Source: UBA8437 sp964646205 (GTDB lineage Bacteria; Planctomycetota; Planctomycetia; Planctomycetales; Planctomycetaceae). Taken from it: DNA of 64,000 nt. A program made the translations under genes and the position numbers. The number at the start of each line of letters is the position of its first letter. Position 1 is the stretch's first letter. Below are positions 22,422-30,894 of the stretch, in pieces. The notes under the pieces are model-generated. The model searched no databases, was not told the DNA's origin, and was given only the letters and a program-made list of their open reading frames with translations. The stretch lies in assembly GCA_964646205.1 (NCBI GenBank), contig CAZYAZ010000019.1:9374-73373 (forward strand), read 5' to 3'.

Positions 22422-24031
22422 CACGTGTCGTCCCGGTCCACGGCCGAATCGGCCAACGGTGGATCCGTGGCGTCCTTGTCCTTGTACAACTTGTATTCGA
22501 CGCTGTCGACCAGCGCCAGCCAACTGGCCTCGATGATGTTCTCGCTGACCCCCACCGTGCTCCACACCTCCTCGGGATCACGACTCTGGATCACCACCCG
22601 CACCCGCGCGGCAGTCCCCTCCGTCGAATTGATCACCCGCACCTTGTAATCGACCAACTGCATGGTCTTGAGGCTGGGAAACACGTCGCTCAGGGCTTTC
22701 CGCAAGGCCGTGTCCAGGGCATTGACCGGGCCATCTCCCTCGGCAACCACGTGAACTTCCTGGTCATTGACCACCAGTTTGACCGTCGCCTCGGTCGACG
22801 GTTCCGCCGCCGCCTCGGTTTCGACATTCACCCGGTAGTGCAGCCGCTCGAACAGGGGCCGGTAGGTTCCGGCCACCTTCTTGACCAGCAAGTCGAACGA
22901 CGCTTCGGCGGCCTCGAACTGGTATCCCTCGTTCTCCAGGTCCTGCACCCGTGACAGGATTCTTGACATCAGTTCATCGTCCTGCTGCATCCGATGACGC
23001 GTGGTCACGGCGACGATGTTGGAACGGCCCGACAACTCGCTGACAAGGATGCGACGCACGTTGCCAACCGACTCGGGAGGAATGTGCTCGTAACTGGCGG
23101 CCACCCGGTTGACCGCATGCACGTGCATGCCTCCCTTGTGAGCAAACGCGCTCTGGCCGACAAACGGCTGCCCGGGCCGAAAGTTCATATTGGCCAATTC
23201 GTAGACATAGCGAGACAACTCGGCCAGATGTTGAACTCCGTCTCCCCTGAGCACCTCGCATCCGGTCTTTTTCAGGGCGAGATTGGCAACCACGCTGACC
23301 AGATCCGCATTGCCGCAACGCTCACCAATGCCGTTGATGGTCCCCTGCACATGTCCGACGCCGCGATCGATAGCGGCCAGGGAATTGGCGACACCGACGT
23401 CGGAGTCGTTGTGGCAATGGATCCCCAACGGGACGTCCACCGCCCCGATCGCGGCATCCACCCCCGCCACGATGTCCTCGGGCAACCGCCCGCCATTGGT
23501 ATCACAGAGCACGATGGTCCGCGCGCCCGCTTCCGCGGCGGCTACAATCGTTTGCAGGGCGTAATCGGGATTGGCCGCCCAGCCGTCGAAGAAGTGCTCG
23601 GCGTCATAGATCACCTCGCGTCCCTCGCCCGCCAGGAAAGCCACCGAGTCGGTCAGCATGGCCAGGTTTTCGTCAAGATCCACACGCAGCACCTCGCTCA
23701 CGTGCAGGTCCCACGTCTTTCCGACCACCGTGCAAACCGGCGCCTGCGAGTCACGCAGCGCCTGCATCCCCGTGTCATCCTCTGCCGCTACGCCACGACG
23801 GCGGGTCATTCCAAAGGCGGCGATCCGAACATTTTCAAGCCCCAGGTCCCGCACCGCCTGGAAGTACTCCGCATCCTTGGGATTCGATAGCGGATAGCCT
23901 CCTTCGACGAAATCGACCCCAAGAGCATCCAGCCGTTGTGTGATCTGCAACTTGTCCTGGAGCGAGAAATTGACTCCCTCACCCTGGCTGCCGTCACGCA
24001 ACGTGGTGTCGTATATTTCGATCCGTGGCAT
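22421..24031 (-). CDS. cimA: (R)-citramalate synthase
   Basis: A 536-aa enzyme of the isopropylmalate/citramalate synthase family. The N-terminus IYDTTLRDGSQGEGVNFS carries the acyl-transfer Arg-Asp pair. The barrel continues with ILCDTNGG-type and GIHCHNDSDVGVANS metal-site motifs and GTINGIGERCGNADL. The C-terminal segment AFAHKGGMHVHAVNR and the regulatory LeuA-like dimer domain follow. The overall pattern fits the citramalate branch (pyruvate plus acetyl-CoA to citramalate, for isoleucine synthesis) better than LeuA, from family memory. ATG 24031 (MPRIEIYDTTLRDG) is chosen over ATG 24061, which falls in a terminator-like T-tract. It is translationally coupled to valS, linking branched-chain synthesis with valine charging. 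Confidence 0.88.
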   Translation of the reverse strand: MPRIEIYDTTLRDGSQGEGVNFSLQDKLQITQRLDALGVDFVEGGYPLSNPKDAEYFQAVRDLGLENVRIAAFGMTRRRGVAAEDDTGMQALRDSQAPVCTVVGKTWDLHVSEVLRVDLDENLAMLTDSVAFLAGEGREVIYDAEHFFDGWAANPDYALQTIVAAAEAGARTIVLCDTNGGRLPEDIVAGVDAAIGAVDVPLGIHCHNDSDVGVANSLAAIDRGVGHVQGTINGIGERCGNADLVSVVANLALKKTGCEVLRGDGVQHLAELSRYVYELANMNFRPGQPFVGQSAFAHKGGMHVHAVNRVAASYEHIPPESVGNVRRILVSELSGRSNIVAVTTRHRMQQDDELMSRILSRVQDLENEGYQFEAAEASFDLLVKKVAGTYRPLFERLHYRVNVETEAAAEPSTEATVKLVVNDQEVHVVAEGDGPVNALDTALRKALSDVFPSLKTMQLVDYKVRVINSTEGTAARVRVVIQSRDPEEVWSTVGVSENIIEASWLALVDSVEYKLYKDKDATDPPLADSAVDRDDT

Positions 24032-24054
24032 CGGGCCGTCCCGTGCACTGCGAA

Positions 24055-24091
24055 GAAACAAAAATGCCCCAGGCGATCAGCGGCCCGGGGC
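24055..24091 (-). terminator. Intrinsic terminator or attenuator between ftsK and cimA
   Basis: On the minus strand a 9-bp stem (24091-24083 paired with 24074-24066, one G-U pair) with an 8-nt loop is followed at once by ATTTTTGTTT. It lies 43 bp after the ftsK stop and only about 24 bp before the cimA ATG. It is the clearest intrinsic-terminator shape in the window. Because cimA starts so close, the hairpin must be read through, or a cimA promoter must overlap it. Confidence 0.7.
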
Positions 24092-24098
24092 GAATTCC

Positions 24099-24118
24099 AT
24101 GATAGGTCATGATAGGTC
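24099..24118. repeat. Two tandem copies of a 10-bp unit
   Basis: ATGATAGGTC occurs twice head to tail in the gap between the ftsK stop and the terminator hairpin. Too short to assign a role; it may be a chance duplication or part of a leader structure. Confidence 0.5.
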
Positions 24119-24133
24119 AGCGACCGGGGACCG

Positions 24134-26542
24134 TCAAACCTCGCTCAAACCGACCGGAACCCCGTCCTCCTGGGGCGTCTCCTCACCCCGCTGATACGCC
24201 TCCCACTCCTCCGAGGTGTACATGACTTCACGAGCCTGCGAGCCGTTGTAGTCGCCCACGATGCCGTCCTCGGCCATGAAATCCACCAGCCGGGCGGCCC
24301 GACCATAGCCGATCCCCAGGCACCGCTGAAGCAACGAAACGCTGCCCCGGCCTTCACGAATCACCACCTCGATCGCCTGCTCATACAACTCGTCACGGTC
24401 CTTGAGTCGGCCCAGGACTCCACCCTCGGACCCCTCGGCCGAATTGATCTGATCCAGTTCGTCGGAATAGCTGGGCTCGACCTCTCTGAAGAAATCGATC
24501 ACCGCGTTGACCTCGTCGTCGCTGACAAACGTGCCCTGGGCACGGACCAGATGGCTGGTGCCTGGAGTGAGATAGAGCATGTCACCATTGCCCAGCAACT
24601 TGTCGGCGCCGATCTCGTCCAGCACCACGCGACTGTCAGTCCGACTGGCCACCTGGAACGACACCCGGGCCGGCAGATTCGACTTGATCAATCCGGTGAT
24701 CACATCAACGGTCGGCTTCTGGGTTGCCAGGACAAGGTGGATGCCCACCGCACGAGACTTCTGTGCCAGCCGGATGATGTGACGCTCGACATCCTTGCCG
24801 GCAGACATCATCAGGTCGGCCATCTCGTCGGCGACAATCACGATGTACGGCATGGATTCAGGAACCTCCTCGGCCTCGAGATCCTCCTCCTCCAGTCCAA
24901 GTCGGTCGAGCACGGTGTCACGGTCCAGGGCGTTGAAACTGTCCAGGTGCCGGACGCCACAGCGTGCCAGCAAATCGTATCGTTCCTCCATCTTGTCGAC
25001 CGCCCAGGCCAACACCGCCTCGGCTTTCTTCATGTCGGTGATCACCGGATGCATCAGGTGAGGAATCCGGCGGTAGGGACTCAACTCGACCATCTTCGGG
25101 TCAATCATCAGCATCCGCACTTCGTCCGGACGACGGGTCATCAGCAACGAGAGAATCAGCGAGTTCAGGCACACGCTCTTGCCCGTCCCGGTGCGCCCGG
25201 CAATCAGCAGGTGTGGCATCCGGGCCAGGTCAATGGTCAATGGACGTCCACTGACATCCTTCCCCAGGAACACTGGCAACCGCTGACCCTCGGCCTCACG
25301 ACTGCCCGACTCGATCAACTCGCGCAACCGCACCATCACGCGCTGCTCATTGGGCACCTCGATCCCGACAGTATTTTTCCCAGGGATCGGGGCCACGACA
25401 CGGACCGTGGGCACCCGCAACGCGATGGCCAGGTCATCGGCCAGGCGGCTCACCTTCGAAAGCCTCAGTCCCGCTTCCAGTTCGAGTTCGAACTGGGTGA
25501 TCACCGGGCCGGTATCGATCGCAACCACCCGCACGCTGAGACCAAATTCACGAAATGATTGTTCGAGCATGATCGCGGCGACCTGGGCCTTCTTGGCCAG
25601 CAGGCTGTAGGGAACATCTTCAGCGTCGTCCAGCAAATCGAGATCGGGGAGAACATGTTCGTCGTCATCTTCGAAACCGGCTGCCTCAAGTCGCTCGTAG
25701 ACCTCCTCGCGTTCACTGGGCGCCACCACGGCCGGCGCATTCACCTGGAGAGGCTGCCGGGGCGTCGCCTCGACCTCCTGGTCGTCAATGCGATGCACCG
25801 TCGGAGATTCGACCAGTGTTTTCACCACGGGTCCCGGTTCCTCTCCGGGAACTTCCATCCCACCAACTCGAACAAACGGTGTCTCGTCGGCCAGCGCGGC
25901 CTCCACTTCAATCGCCAGAGAATCCGACACCGACGACCGGTCAACCACCGCCACCTCGTCACGTGCAACATCCCGCTCCTGGATCTGAACCAGGAGCCGC
26001 CCAACCCAGAGCACTGGTCGGGTGACGACGCGGGCACACCACCAAACACGTGGAACCTCGCCGGTGAGCACCAACCCGGAAACAACCATGCAACCCACAA
26101 GCAACTGGCAACCCGACACGGACAATTGCTCGGCGAGCCAGATCATCGACCAGGCACCGACATGACCACCACTGCCCACAACCAGGCCTCCCGCCAGCCC
26201 TGGAGCCAGCCCGTGCAACGACGCACAAACCGACACCAGCAACAGGCTCCAACCCAGCAACCATTGCCAGGCGGGCACGAGGACATCACGACGAACCAGG
26301 CTCAACCCCAGCGACCCGATGGCCGCAGCAACCAGCCAGCCGGCCAATCCAAAAGCCGACAACAACCCGTAGGCCATATGGGCCCCGGGTTGTCCCGCGA
26401 GGTTCTGGACCGGGACATTCGGCGGGTACACTCCCAGGGCAGGAGCGTCAGCCAGGTCGGCCGAGGCGAGACTGACGACCAGGCCAACGGCCAGCATCAG
26501 CACAAACAGTGCCGTCATGCGATTGGTCAATAGTCTTGCCAC
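24134..26542 (-). CDS. ftsK: DNA translocase FtsK/SpoIIIE
   Basis: An 802-aa septal DNA pump that moves chromosome ends during division. The N-terminus (about 1-190) holds four hydrophobic segments, such as MTALFVLMLAVGLVVSLA and LLGWSLLLVSVCASL, as the membrane anchor. An acidic linker of about 100 residues follows, then the motor: Walker A GRTGTGKSVCLN, the MLMIDPKMVELSPYRRIPHL segment and Walker B YIVIVADEMADLMM. The C-terminal gamma winged-helix domain LLQRCLGIGYGRAARLVDFM would read KOPS-like sequences. The start is GTG 26542 with GGGGAGAG upstream; ATG 26518 is the alternative. It follows coaB at a 222-bp gap in which no gene was seen. A strong terminator-like hairpin follows the stop. 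Confidence 0.95.
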   Translation of the reverse strand: MARLLTNRMTALFVLMLAVGLVVSLASADLADAPALGVYPPNVPVQNLAGQPGAHMAYGLLSAFGLAGWLVAAAIGSLGLSLVRRDVLVPAWQWLLGWSLLLVSVCASLHGLAPGLAGGLVVGSGGHVGAWSMIWLAEQLSVSGCQLLVGCMVVSGLVLTGEVPRVWWCARVVTRPVLWVGRLLVQIQERDVARDEVAVVDRSSVSDSLAIEVEAALADETPFVRVGGMEVPGEEPGPVVKTLVESPTVHRIDDQEVEATPRQPLQVNAPAVVAPSEREEVYERLEAAGFEDDDEHVLPDLDLLDDAEDVPYSLLAKKAQVAAIMLEQSFREFGLSVRVVAIDTGPVITQFELELEAGLRLSKVSRLADDLAIALRVPTVRVVAPIPGKNTVGIEVPNEQRVMVRLRELIESGSREAEGQRLPVFLGKDVSGRPLTIDLARMPHLLIAGRTGTGKSVCLNSLILSLLMTRRPDEVRMLMIDPKMVELSPYRRIPHLMHPVITDMKKAEAVLAWAVDKMEERYDLLARCGVRHLDSFNALDRDTVLDRLGLEEEDLEAEEVPESMPYIVIVADEMADLMMSAGKDVERHIIRLAQKSRAVGIHLVLATQKPTVDVITGLIKSNLPARVSFQVASRTDSRVVLDEIGADKLLGNGDMLYLTPGTSHLVRAQGTFVSDDEVNAVIDFFREVEPSYSDELDQINSAEGSEGGVLGRLKDRDELYEQAIEVVIREGRGSVSLLQRCLGIGYGRAARLVDFMAEDGIVGDYNGSQAREVMYTSEEWEAYQRGEETPQEDGVPVGLSEV

Positions 26543-26764
26543 GTCTCACTCTCCCCTCATCCGGTCGGTCCATTGCGTCCAAATCGACGGATCGGCTTTC
26601 GCGACGACGGCCGAGAAAACCGCTCCTGTCGGAAGACTAGCACCAGCCACGGTTTCGGGAACCTGGTCGCGGCCCCCGGGTGTCGACTTTTGTCAACGCG
26701 GCTGCATGACCCGGGGAGTTGTGACGATTGAACCGGCTCTTCGGCCAGTTGCCATCACTCCGGC

Positions 26765-27391
26765 TCAGCCAGCGGCCCATCGCCGGTCAATCCACTCGAC
26801 CAGCCGGGTCGCCAACTCCTCCTTGGGGCCCTCCCAGGCGGCCACAACCGCACCGCTGGGATCGATCAACTCGACAGAATTCTCCGTCGCCCCGATCGCC
26901 CCGGGACCATTCAGCACGATCACGTCACAGTTCTTGGCCCGCAATTTCTGCAGGGCCTGCTCCCGCGGATTGCTGGCTTCCAGGGCAAAACCGACCACGA
27001 ACCGTTTGGCTTTCCCGGCACCCAGCATGGCCAGCACGTCATCGGTCTCGATCATCTCGACCGAGACAACGTCACCGGTTTTGCTGATCTTGCCCTCGTG
27101 CCGATGCAGCGGCTTGTAGTCACACACGGCCGCAACTGCCACCACCCCATCACAATTCTCGAAGGCCTCGCGGCACGCCCGGCCCATCTGTTCGGTCGTC
27201 TCGACAGGCACCACGGTGCATCCAGCCGGAGGCGACAATGACACCGGCCCGGTGACCAGCACCACCTCGTGACCGGCAGCCACGGCAGCCGCGGCAACGG
27301 CATAGCCCATCCGGCCACTGCTGGCATTGGAGAGATACCGGACCTCGTCGAGGTACTCCCTGGTCGGCCCCGCCGTGATCAGGACCCGCAT
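26765..27391 (-). CDS. coaB: Phosphopantothenate-cysteine ligase (stand-alone CoaB)
   Basis: A 208-aa CoaB that joins 4'-phosphopantothenate and cysteine in coenzyme A synthesis. It starts MRVLITAGPTREYLDEVRYL and continues with NASSGRMGYAVAAAA, the nucleotide and substrate loops, then AAVCDYKP (substrate Asn/Asp region), KISK and VGFALE. In most bacteria this domain is fused behind CoaC; here it is a separate gene whose ATG lies inside the last 13 bases of coaC in another reading frame, so the two are translationally coupled. The stop at 26765 completes the family domain. Assignment is secure. Confidence 0.9.
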   Translation of the reverse strand: MRVLITAGPTREYLDEVRYLSNASSGRMGYAVAAAAVAAGHEVVLVTGPVSLSPPAGCTVVPVETTEQMGRACREAFENCDGVVAVAAVCDYKPLHRHEGKISKTGDVVSVEMIETDDVLAMLGAGKAKRFVVGFALEASNPREQALQKLRAKNCDVIVLNGPGAIGATENSVELIDPSGAVVAAWEGPKEELATRLVEWIDRRWAAG

Positions 27392-27969
27392 CCGTCATCC
27401 TCTGCGGCACCGTCGGTGCCAGGCGACAGCGACTCACACAATGCCGCCACCCGTTGAAGAATCTCATCGGGCTCGGCCATTCTCCCGGCGCCGACCTGGC
27501 CGCAACTCAGCCATCCGTCACCCGGACCGATCAACTCGTAACCATCCTCGTTCAATGTCGCGACATTCCGTTGCACCGAAGCCTTGGCCCACATTTCACA
27601 ATTCATCGCCGGGGCCAACAGGACCGGGCCGCTGAAGCACAACAGGGTTGTCGCAAGCAGATCGTCGGCCAGGCCGTGCGCCAATCTCGCCAGGGTCTGC
27701 GCCGTCGCCGGCGCGACAATCGCCAGCTCGGCCCGTCGCGACAACCCGATGTGCTCCCCCTGGTGATGCTCGCTCGGAGAGAACTGGTCGGAATGCACCG
27801 GCCGACCGGTGAGTGCTGCAAAGGTGGTGGCACCAATGAAACGCTCCGCCGATGGCGTCATGATCACCGAGACCGACGCCCCGGCCTGGACCAGGCCGCT
27901 GGCAACCGCGGCAGCCTTGTAGGCAGCCACACCGCCGCTGACTCCCAGCAGTATCTCGCGGCCACGCAT
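27379..27969 (-). CDS. coaC: Phosphopantothenoylcysteine decarboxylase (stand-alone CoaC)
   Basis: A 196-aa flavoprotein (HFCD family) that decarboxylates phosphopantothenoylcysteine to 4'-phosphopantetheine. Visible: GVSGGVAAYKAA flavin loop, the HIGLSRRAELAIVAPATAQT segment with the active-site His, PAMNCEMW (the PAMNxxMW substrate motif) and the Cys-containing flap GWLSCGQVGAGRMAEPDEI. A hydrophilic tail rich in Gly/Asp follows the domain end. It overlaps coaB by 13 bp and is preceded by rpoZ, the common gmk-rpoZ-coaBC arrangement. CoaBC is split here rather than fused. Confidence 0.9.
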   Translation of the reverse strand: MRGREILLGVSGGVAAYKAAAVASGLVQAGASVSVIMTPSAERFIGATTFAALTGRPVHSDQFSPSEHHQGEHIGLSRRAELAIVAPATAQTLARLAHGLADDLLATTLLCFSGPVLLAPAMNCEMWAKASVQRNVATLNEDGYELIGPGDGWLSCGQVGAGRMAEPDEILQRVAALCESLSPGTDGAAEDDGCGS

Positions 27970-27991
27970 CGGCCCATCTCCAGCATCCGGC

Positions 27992-28264
27992 CTACAACTC
28001 GCTGAACTCTGGACCCGAATCCTGCAGAATCTGGTCGAGATCCGGAGCCCCGTCGGCGAATGCCACGTTGCCGGCGTTGTCCAGGTAAATCTTGTCGTTG
28101 AGAATCTCCTCGACGACGATCACCATGTGGCTGTTGGTGATCACGTCGACCAGCGGACGTGCACCACGATTGAGTGCCACCATCCGCTTTTGAATCAGGG
28201 CCGAGAGTTTGAATCGACCACCGACCTTGTTAACAATCGCTTCTTCTCTGAACGCATCAAGCAT
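27992..28264 (-). CDS. rpoZ: RNA polymerase omega subunit
   Basis: A 90-aa omega subunit that helps assemble the beta-prime subunit. The core EAIVNKVGGRFKLSALIQKRMVALNRGARPLV carries the conserved 'fkLs.l..kRa..l..Ga.P' pattern of RpoZ/RPB6. An acidic C-terminal stretch ends the protein. It begins inside the last 8 bases of gmk and precedes coaC, the classical gmk-rpoZ-coaBC order, which supports the call despite low general similarity of omega proteins. Confidence 0.85.
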   Translation of the reverse strand: MLDAFREEAIVNKVGGRFKLSALIQKRMVALNRGARPLVDVITNSHMVIVVEEILNDKIYLDNAGNVAFADGAPDLDQILQDSGPEFSEL

Positions 28265-28856
28265 GGCTCTGTTCCTCCCACGCTGACAGGATGTTGATTA
28301 TTTCCAGTACCGCCCGGTCCAGATCATCGTTGACGACCCGGTACCGGTAGAGTTCCGCTTTTTGGATCTCGGCGGTGGCCGTGGCGATCCGACGAGAGAT
28401 CGCCTCGGGAGATTCGGTCCCCCGTGACTCCAACCGACTCCGGTATTCCTCCATTGACGGGGCTAGCAGGAAGATCGTCAAGGCATCGGGGTAACGATCC
28501 ATGACCGCCAGGGCCCCCTCGACGTCAATTTCCAGCAATGCCCAGGCCGATTCGAGATGGGCACGCTGGATTTCTGAGGCCAACGTCCCGTACCAATCAC
28601 CCACCCCGTGCACTTCAGCACACTCGATAAACTCTCCCCGCTGACGCCTCTCGGAAAATTCCTCGTGACTCAAAAAAAAATAGTCCTTGCCGTCAACCTC
28701 GTCCGGACGAGGCTGTCGCGTTGTCGCCGACACCGCTTCACGGACAGGAACCTCGATGCCAGCCATCAACCGATCCACGATCGTTGACTTGCCACTGCCG
28801 CTGGGGCCCGAGAGGACCAAAACACGACTGACCTTGTCAGGAACCTCGACCGTCAC
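28257..28856 (-). CDS. gmk: Guanylate kinase
   Basis: A 199-aa kinase that phosphorylates GMP to GDP with ATP. P-loop VLSGPSGSGKSTIVDRL lies near residue 13; the GMP-binding region follows as SATTRQPRPDEVDGKDYFFLSHEEF, with the lid region RGTESPEAISRRIATA. Normal length. A run of nine T (coding strand; A9 at 28672-28680) encodes the YFFL stretch and is a possible slippage site. The gene overlaps rpoZ by 8 bp and follows yicC by 6 bp, so it lies inside a tight operon. Confidence 0.95.
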   Translation of the reverse strand: MTVEVPDKVSRVLVLSGPSGSGKSTIVDRLMAGIEVPVREAVSATTRQPRPDEVDGKDYFFLSHEEFSERRQRGEFIECAEVHGVGDWYGTLASEIQRAHLESAWALLEIDVEGALAVMDRYPDALTIFLLAPSMEEYRSRLESRGTESPEAISRRIATATAEIQKAELYRYRVVNDDLDRAVLEIINILSAWEEQSHA

Positions 28857-28862
28857 CTCGAC

Positions 28863-29747
28863 TCACTCCACGTTTTGAATGTTTTCCCGGATCCGATCAA
28901 TGGCCAGTTTGATCTCGACCACCCGGTGAGCAATTTCCACGTCGTTGGCCTTCGACCCGATCGTATTGGTTTCCCGGAACATCTCCTGGCCCAAAAAGTC
29001 GAGCTTGCGACCCTGCGAGGAATCGCTGTCGAGAATCTGTTCAAACTGCTCGAGATGGGCATCCATTCTCGAGATTTCCTCGTTGATATCGCAACGATCA
29101 GCAAACAAACTCACCTCGCGAATCACGTCCGACTCGGACACCGTCGCTGCCGTCCCATCCAACACGTCCCCCACCCGGTCCAGCAACTTCTGGCGATACG
29201 AGTCAGCCACCCGCGGAGCCTGTGCCCGGATCGCCTCGAGTTCCGTCGCGATCACACCACACTGGTGCCTGAGATCCGACTCGATCGTCGCTCCCTCCTG
29301 CAACCGAAACCCCGCCAACTGTTCCAGCGCCCCTTGCAAGGCACGCTCCAGGCACGGCCACAACTCCTCCGCATTGGCCAACCGCGAACGACCATCCCGA
29401 ATCACACCGGGCACCGCCAACAACGTCTCCAGGGTCACGTCACCAGACAATTCAAGCCGTTCAGCAATCTCGCGAAACTGGGCAGCATACTCGGCCATCA
29501 ATCGCTCATCCGTCAACGTGGTCGCCACCCCCGGAGGCGTGTTGATCCTCGCAAACACACTGACTGTGCCGCGCCGGATCCGTTCCCGTACGGCACGCTC
29601 AACCTGGCCTTCCAACGCCCCACACGTGTCGGGGAGCTTCGAGACAATCTTCAGGTAACGGTTGTTGACGCTACGCACCTCCACGGTGAACAGCACATCA
29701 TCAGATTGATGCGTCGCAGCACCAAATCCCGTCATGCTCAACAGCAC
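28863..29747 (-). CDS. yicC: YicC family endoribonuclease-type protein
   Basis: A 294-aa YicC-family protein; members are stress-associated and have been shown to be endoribonucleases in E. coli-type systems. The start MLLSMTGFGAATHQSDDVLF is the family hallmark. GTG 29747 is chosen because it yields the usual M-x-x-S-MTGFG start; ATG 29735 is four codons in. The ending ELKLAIDRIRENIQNVE matches the conserved C-terminus (KIEIEKIREQVQNIE type). It lies 6 bp before gmk, the common yicC-gmk pair. The assembly gap and 55-bp duplicate upstream lie outside the gene; the apparent fusion with secG through the gap is an artefact. Confidence 0.92.
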   Translation of the reverse strand: MLLSMTGFGAATHQSDDVLFTVEVRSVNNRYLKIVSKLPDTCGALEGQVERAVRERIRRGTVSVFARINTPPGVATTLTDERLMAEYAAQFREIAERLELSGDVTLETLLAVPGVIRDGRSRLANAEELWPCLERALQGALEQLAGFRLQEGATIESDLRHQCGVIATELEAIRAQAPRVADSYRQKLLDRVGDVLDGTAATVSESDVIREVSLFADRCDINEEISRMDAHLEQFEQILDSDSSQGRKLDFLGQEMFRETNTIGSKANDVEIAHRVVEIKLAIDRIRENIQNVE

Positions 29748-29778
29748 AATTGTCTCGCCTGTTGACTCACTCGGAACA

Positions 29779-30815
29779 TCAGTCGCCTGACTTCGCAGCC
29801 GGCTTCTTTTTGACCGATTTCTTCTCGGCCGGTTTCTTNNNNNNNNNNNNNNNNNNNNNNNNNNNNNNNNNNNNNNNNNNNNNNNNNNNNNNNNNNNNNN
29901 NNNNNNNNNNNNNNNNNNNNNNNNNNNNNNNNNNNNNNCGCCTGACTTCGCAGCCGGCTTCTTTTTGACCGATTTCTTCTCGGCCGGTTTCTTCGCAGCC
30001 GGTTTCTTCTCGGCTGGCTTCTTCAACGCCGATTTCTTTTCACCCGGGGTCGGAATTGGCTCGTCACCCGCCCCGCTCGTCGGGGGCTTTCGTTCGGGCA
30101 CAGCCGGGCCGCGATCATCATCCATGATCGTGACGGTCGAGATCTCCTCGTTGATCTTCGGAATAGCATTCTCGGTATTGACGACCCGGACCTGGAACGT
30201 CCAGTCACCGTCGGGAGTCGTGCCCCCATCGTACTTGATTTCGACTGACTGACGTAAAGCGGTCGTGCTGGCCTCGAACGTAACCGGCTTCGCGGCCAGT
30301 TCGACATTGTGTCCACTTTGTATGGCAGGATTTTCCACGATCGCCTTGATGGACACTGTGACATCTTCGGTTGGAGTGCCGCTGAGATAGACAGGCACGG
30401 TGACGGTCATCCGATCGTCCCCCTCCCACCGGGAAATCGCCCCCAGCAATCGCACCTCGGGCTGATCAAACGTGACACTGCCTCGATCGGCTCGCAACGT
30501 GATTCCACCGAAACCGGCCAGCAACACCCACATCACCGTCAGCACGATGGTGATTCCGGTAAAGGCATCCCCGGCTCGAGCACCGAACGCGCTCTGTGCG
30601 CCCATGCCACCGAGAGCTCCCACCAGTCCGCCACCACGTCCCTGCTGCAGGAGGATGATCGCGATCATCAGCGTGCCATCGACGACAAGCGCCCAGCCCA
30701 ATCCAGCACTGGCACCGCCGATAAGCCATCCGAAGAAAAAACACATCGCGGTCAGAACCAGGAAGAGCAGATACAGCTTCCAGTAGTTCTTGAGGTGTTC
30801 GAGTAGGTCCTTCAC
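29779..30815 (-). CDS. secG: SecG with beta-type domain and Lys/Ala/Pro tail (contains assembly gap)
   Basis: SecG, a small subunit of the SecYEG translocon. The first 115 residues contain the hairpin of two membrane helices with the SecG loop LLQQGRGGGLVGALGG and the GAQSAFGARAGDAFTG motif. Instead of ending near 80-120 aa, the protein continues about 130 residues with a beta-rich segment ending in VTIMDDD, as in Calx-beta domains, and then KKPAEKK-type repeats. A 100-N gap (29839-29938) lies inside the tail. Both flanks carry the same 55 bp; read in the secG frame, the left copy ends KSGD and stop TGA at 29779-29781. True tail length is unknown. tpiA lies just upstream, a common tpiA-secG pair. 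Confidence 0.85.
29784..29838. repeat. 55-bp sequence duplicated across the assembly gap (left copy)
   Basis: This 55-bp stretch directly before the N-run is identical to 29939-29993 directly after it. It encodes the Lys/Ala/Pro tail of SecG in the same phase on both sides. An exact match stopping at the gap edges is what two contig ends sharing a 55-mer would give. Confidence 0.95.
29839..29938. other. Assembly gap (100 N) in the secG tail
   Basis: A run of exactly 100 N, the usual placeholder for unknown size. It falls in a low-complexity Lys/Ala/Pro coding repeat, which explains the assembly break. Confidence 1.
29939..29993. repeat. 55-bp sequence duplicated across the assembly gap (right copy)
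   Basis: Exact copy of 29784-29838, starting at the first base after the N-run. See the left copy for interpretation. Confidence 0.95.
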
Positions 30816-30894
30816 CGGGTCGTCTCCGTCGGGAGCATCACGCTAGGAGGGAAAAGTCACGAATTCAGCGGCAGCGGAGGTGAAACAACAGGAT

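Noticed and set aside
20151..22649. 832-codon open frame on the + strand over valS
   Set aside because: valS on the other strand has all class I synthetase motifs; the + frame has none and is a codon-bias shadow.
27379..27391. Programmed frameshift joining CoaC to CoaB
   Set aside because: No slippery heptamer or pseudoknot was seen; a plain ATG in the overlap explains coaB.
28672..28680. A9 run in gmk as a frameshift mutation or programmed slippage
   Set aside because: The frame is intact through the run (YFFL in a conserved place) and no alternative product is evident.
28863..30815. Single 650-residue SecG-YicC fusion protein
   Set aside because: The join runs through the N gap and an out-of-frame copy of the 55-mer. 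In the correct frame secG ends at 29779 and yicC starts separately at 29747.
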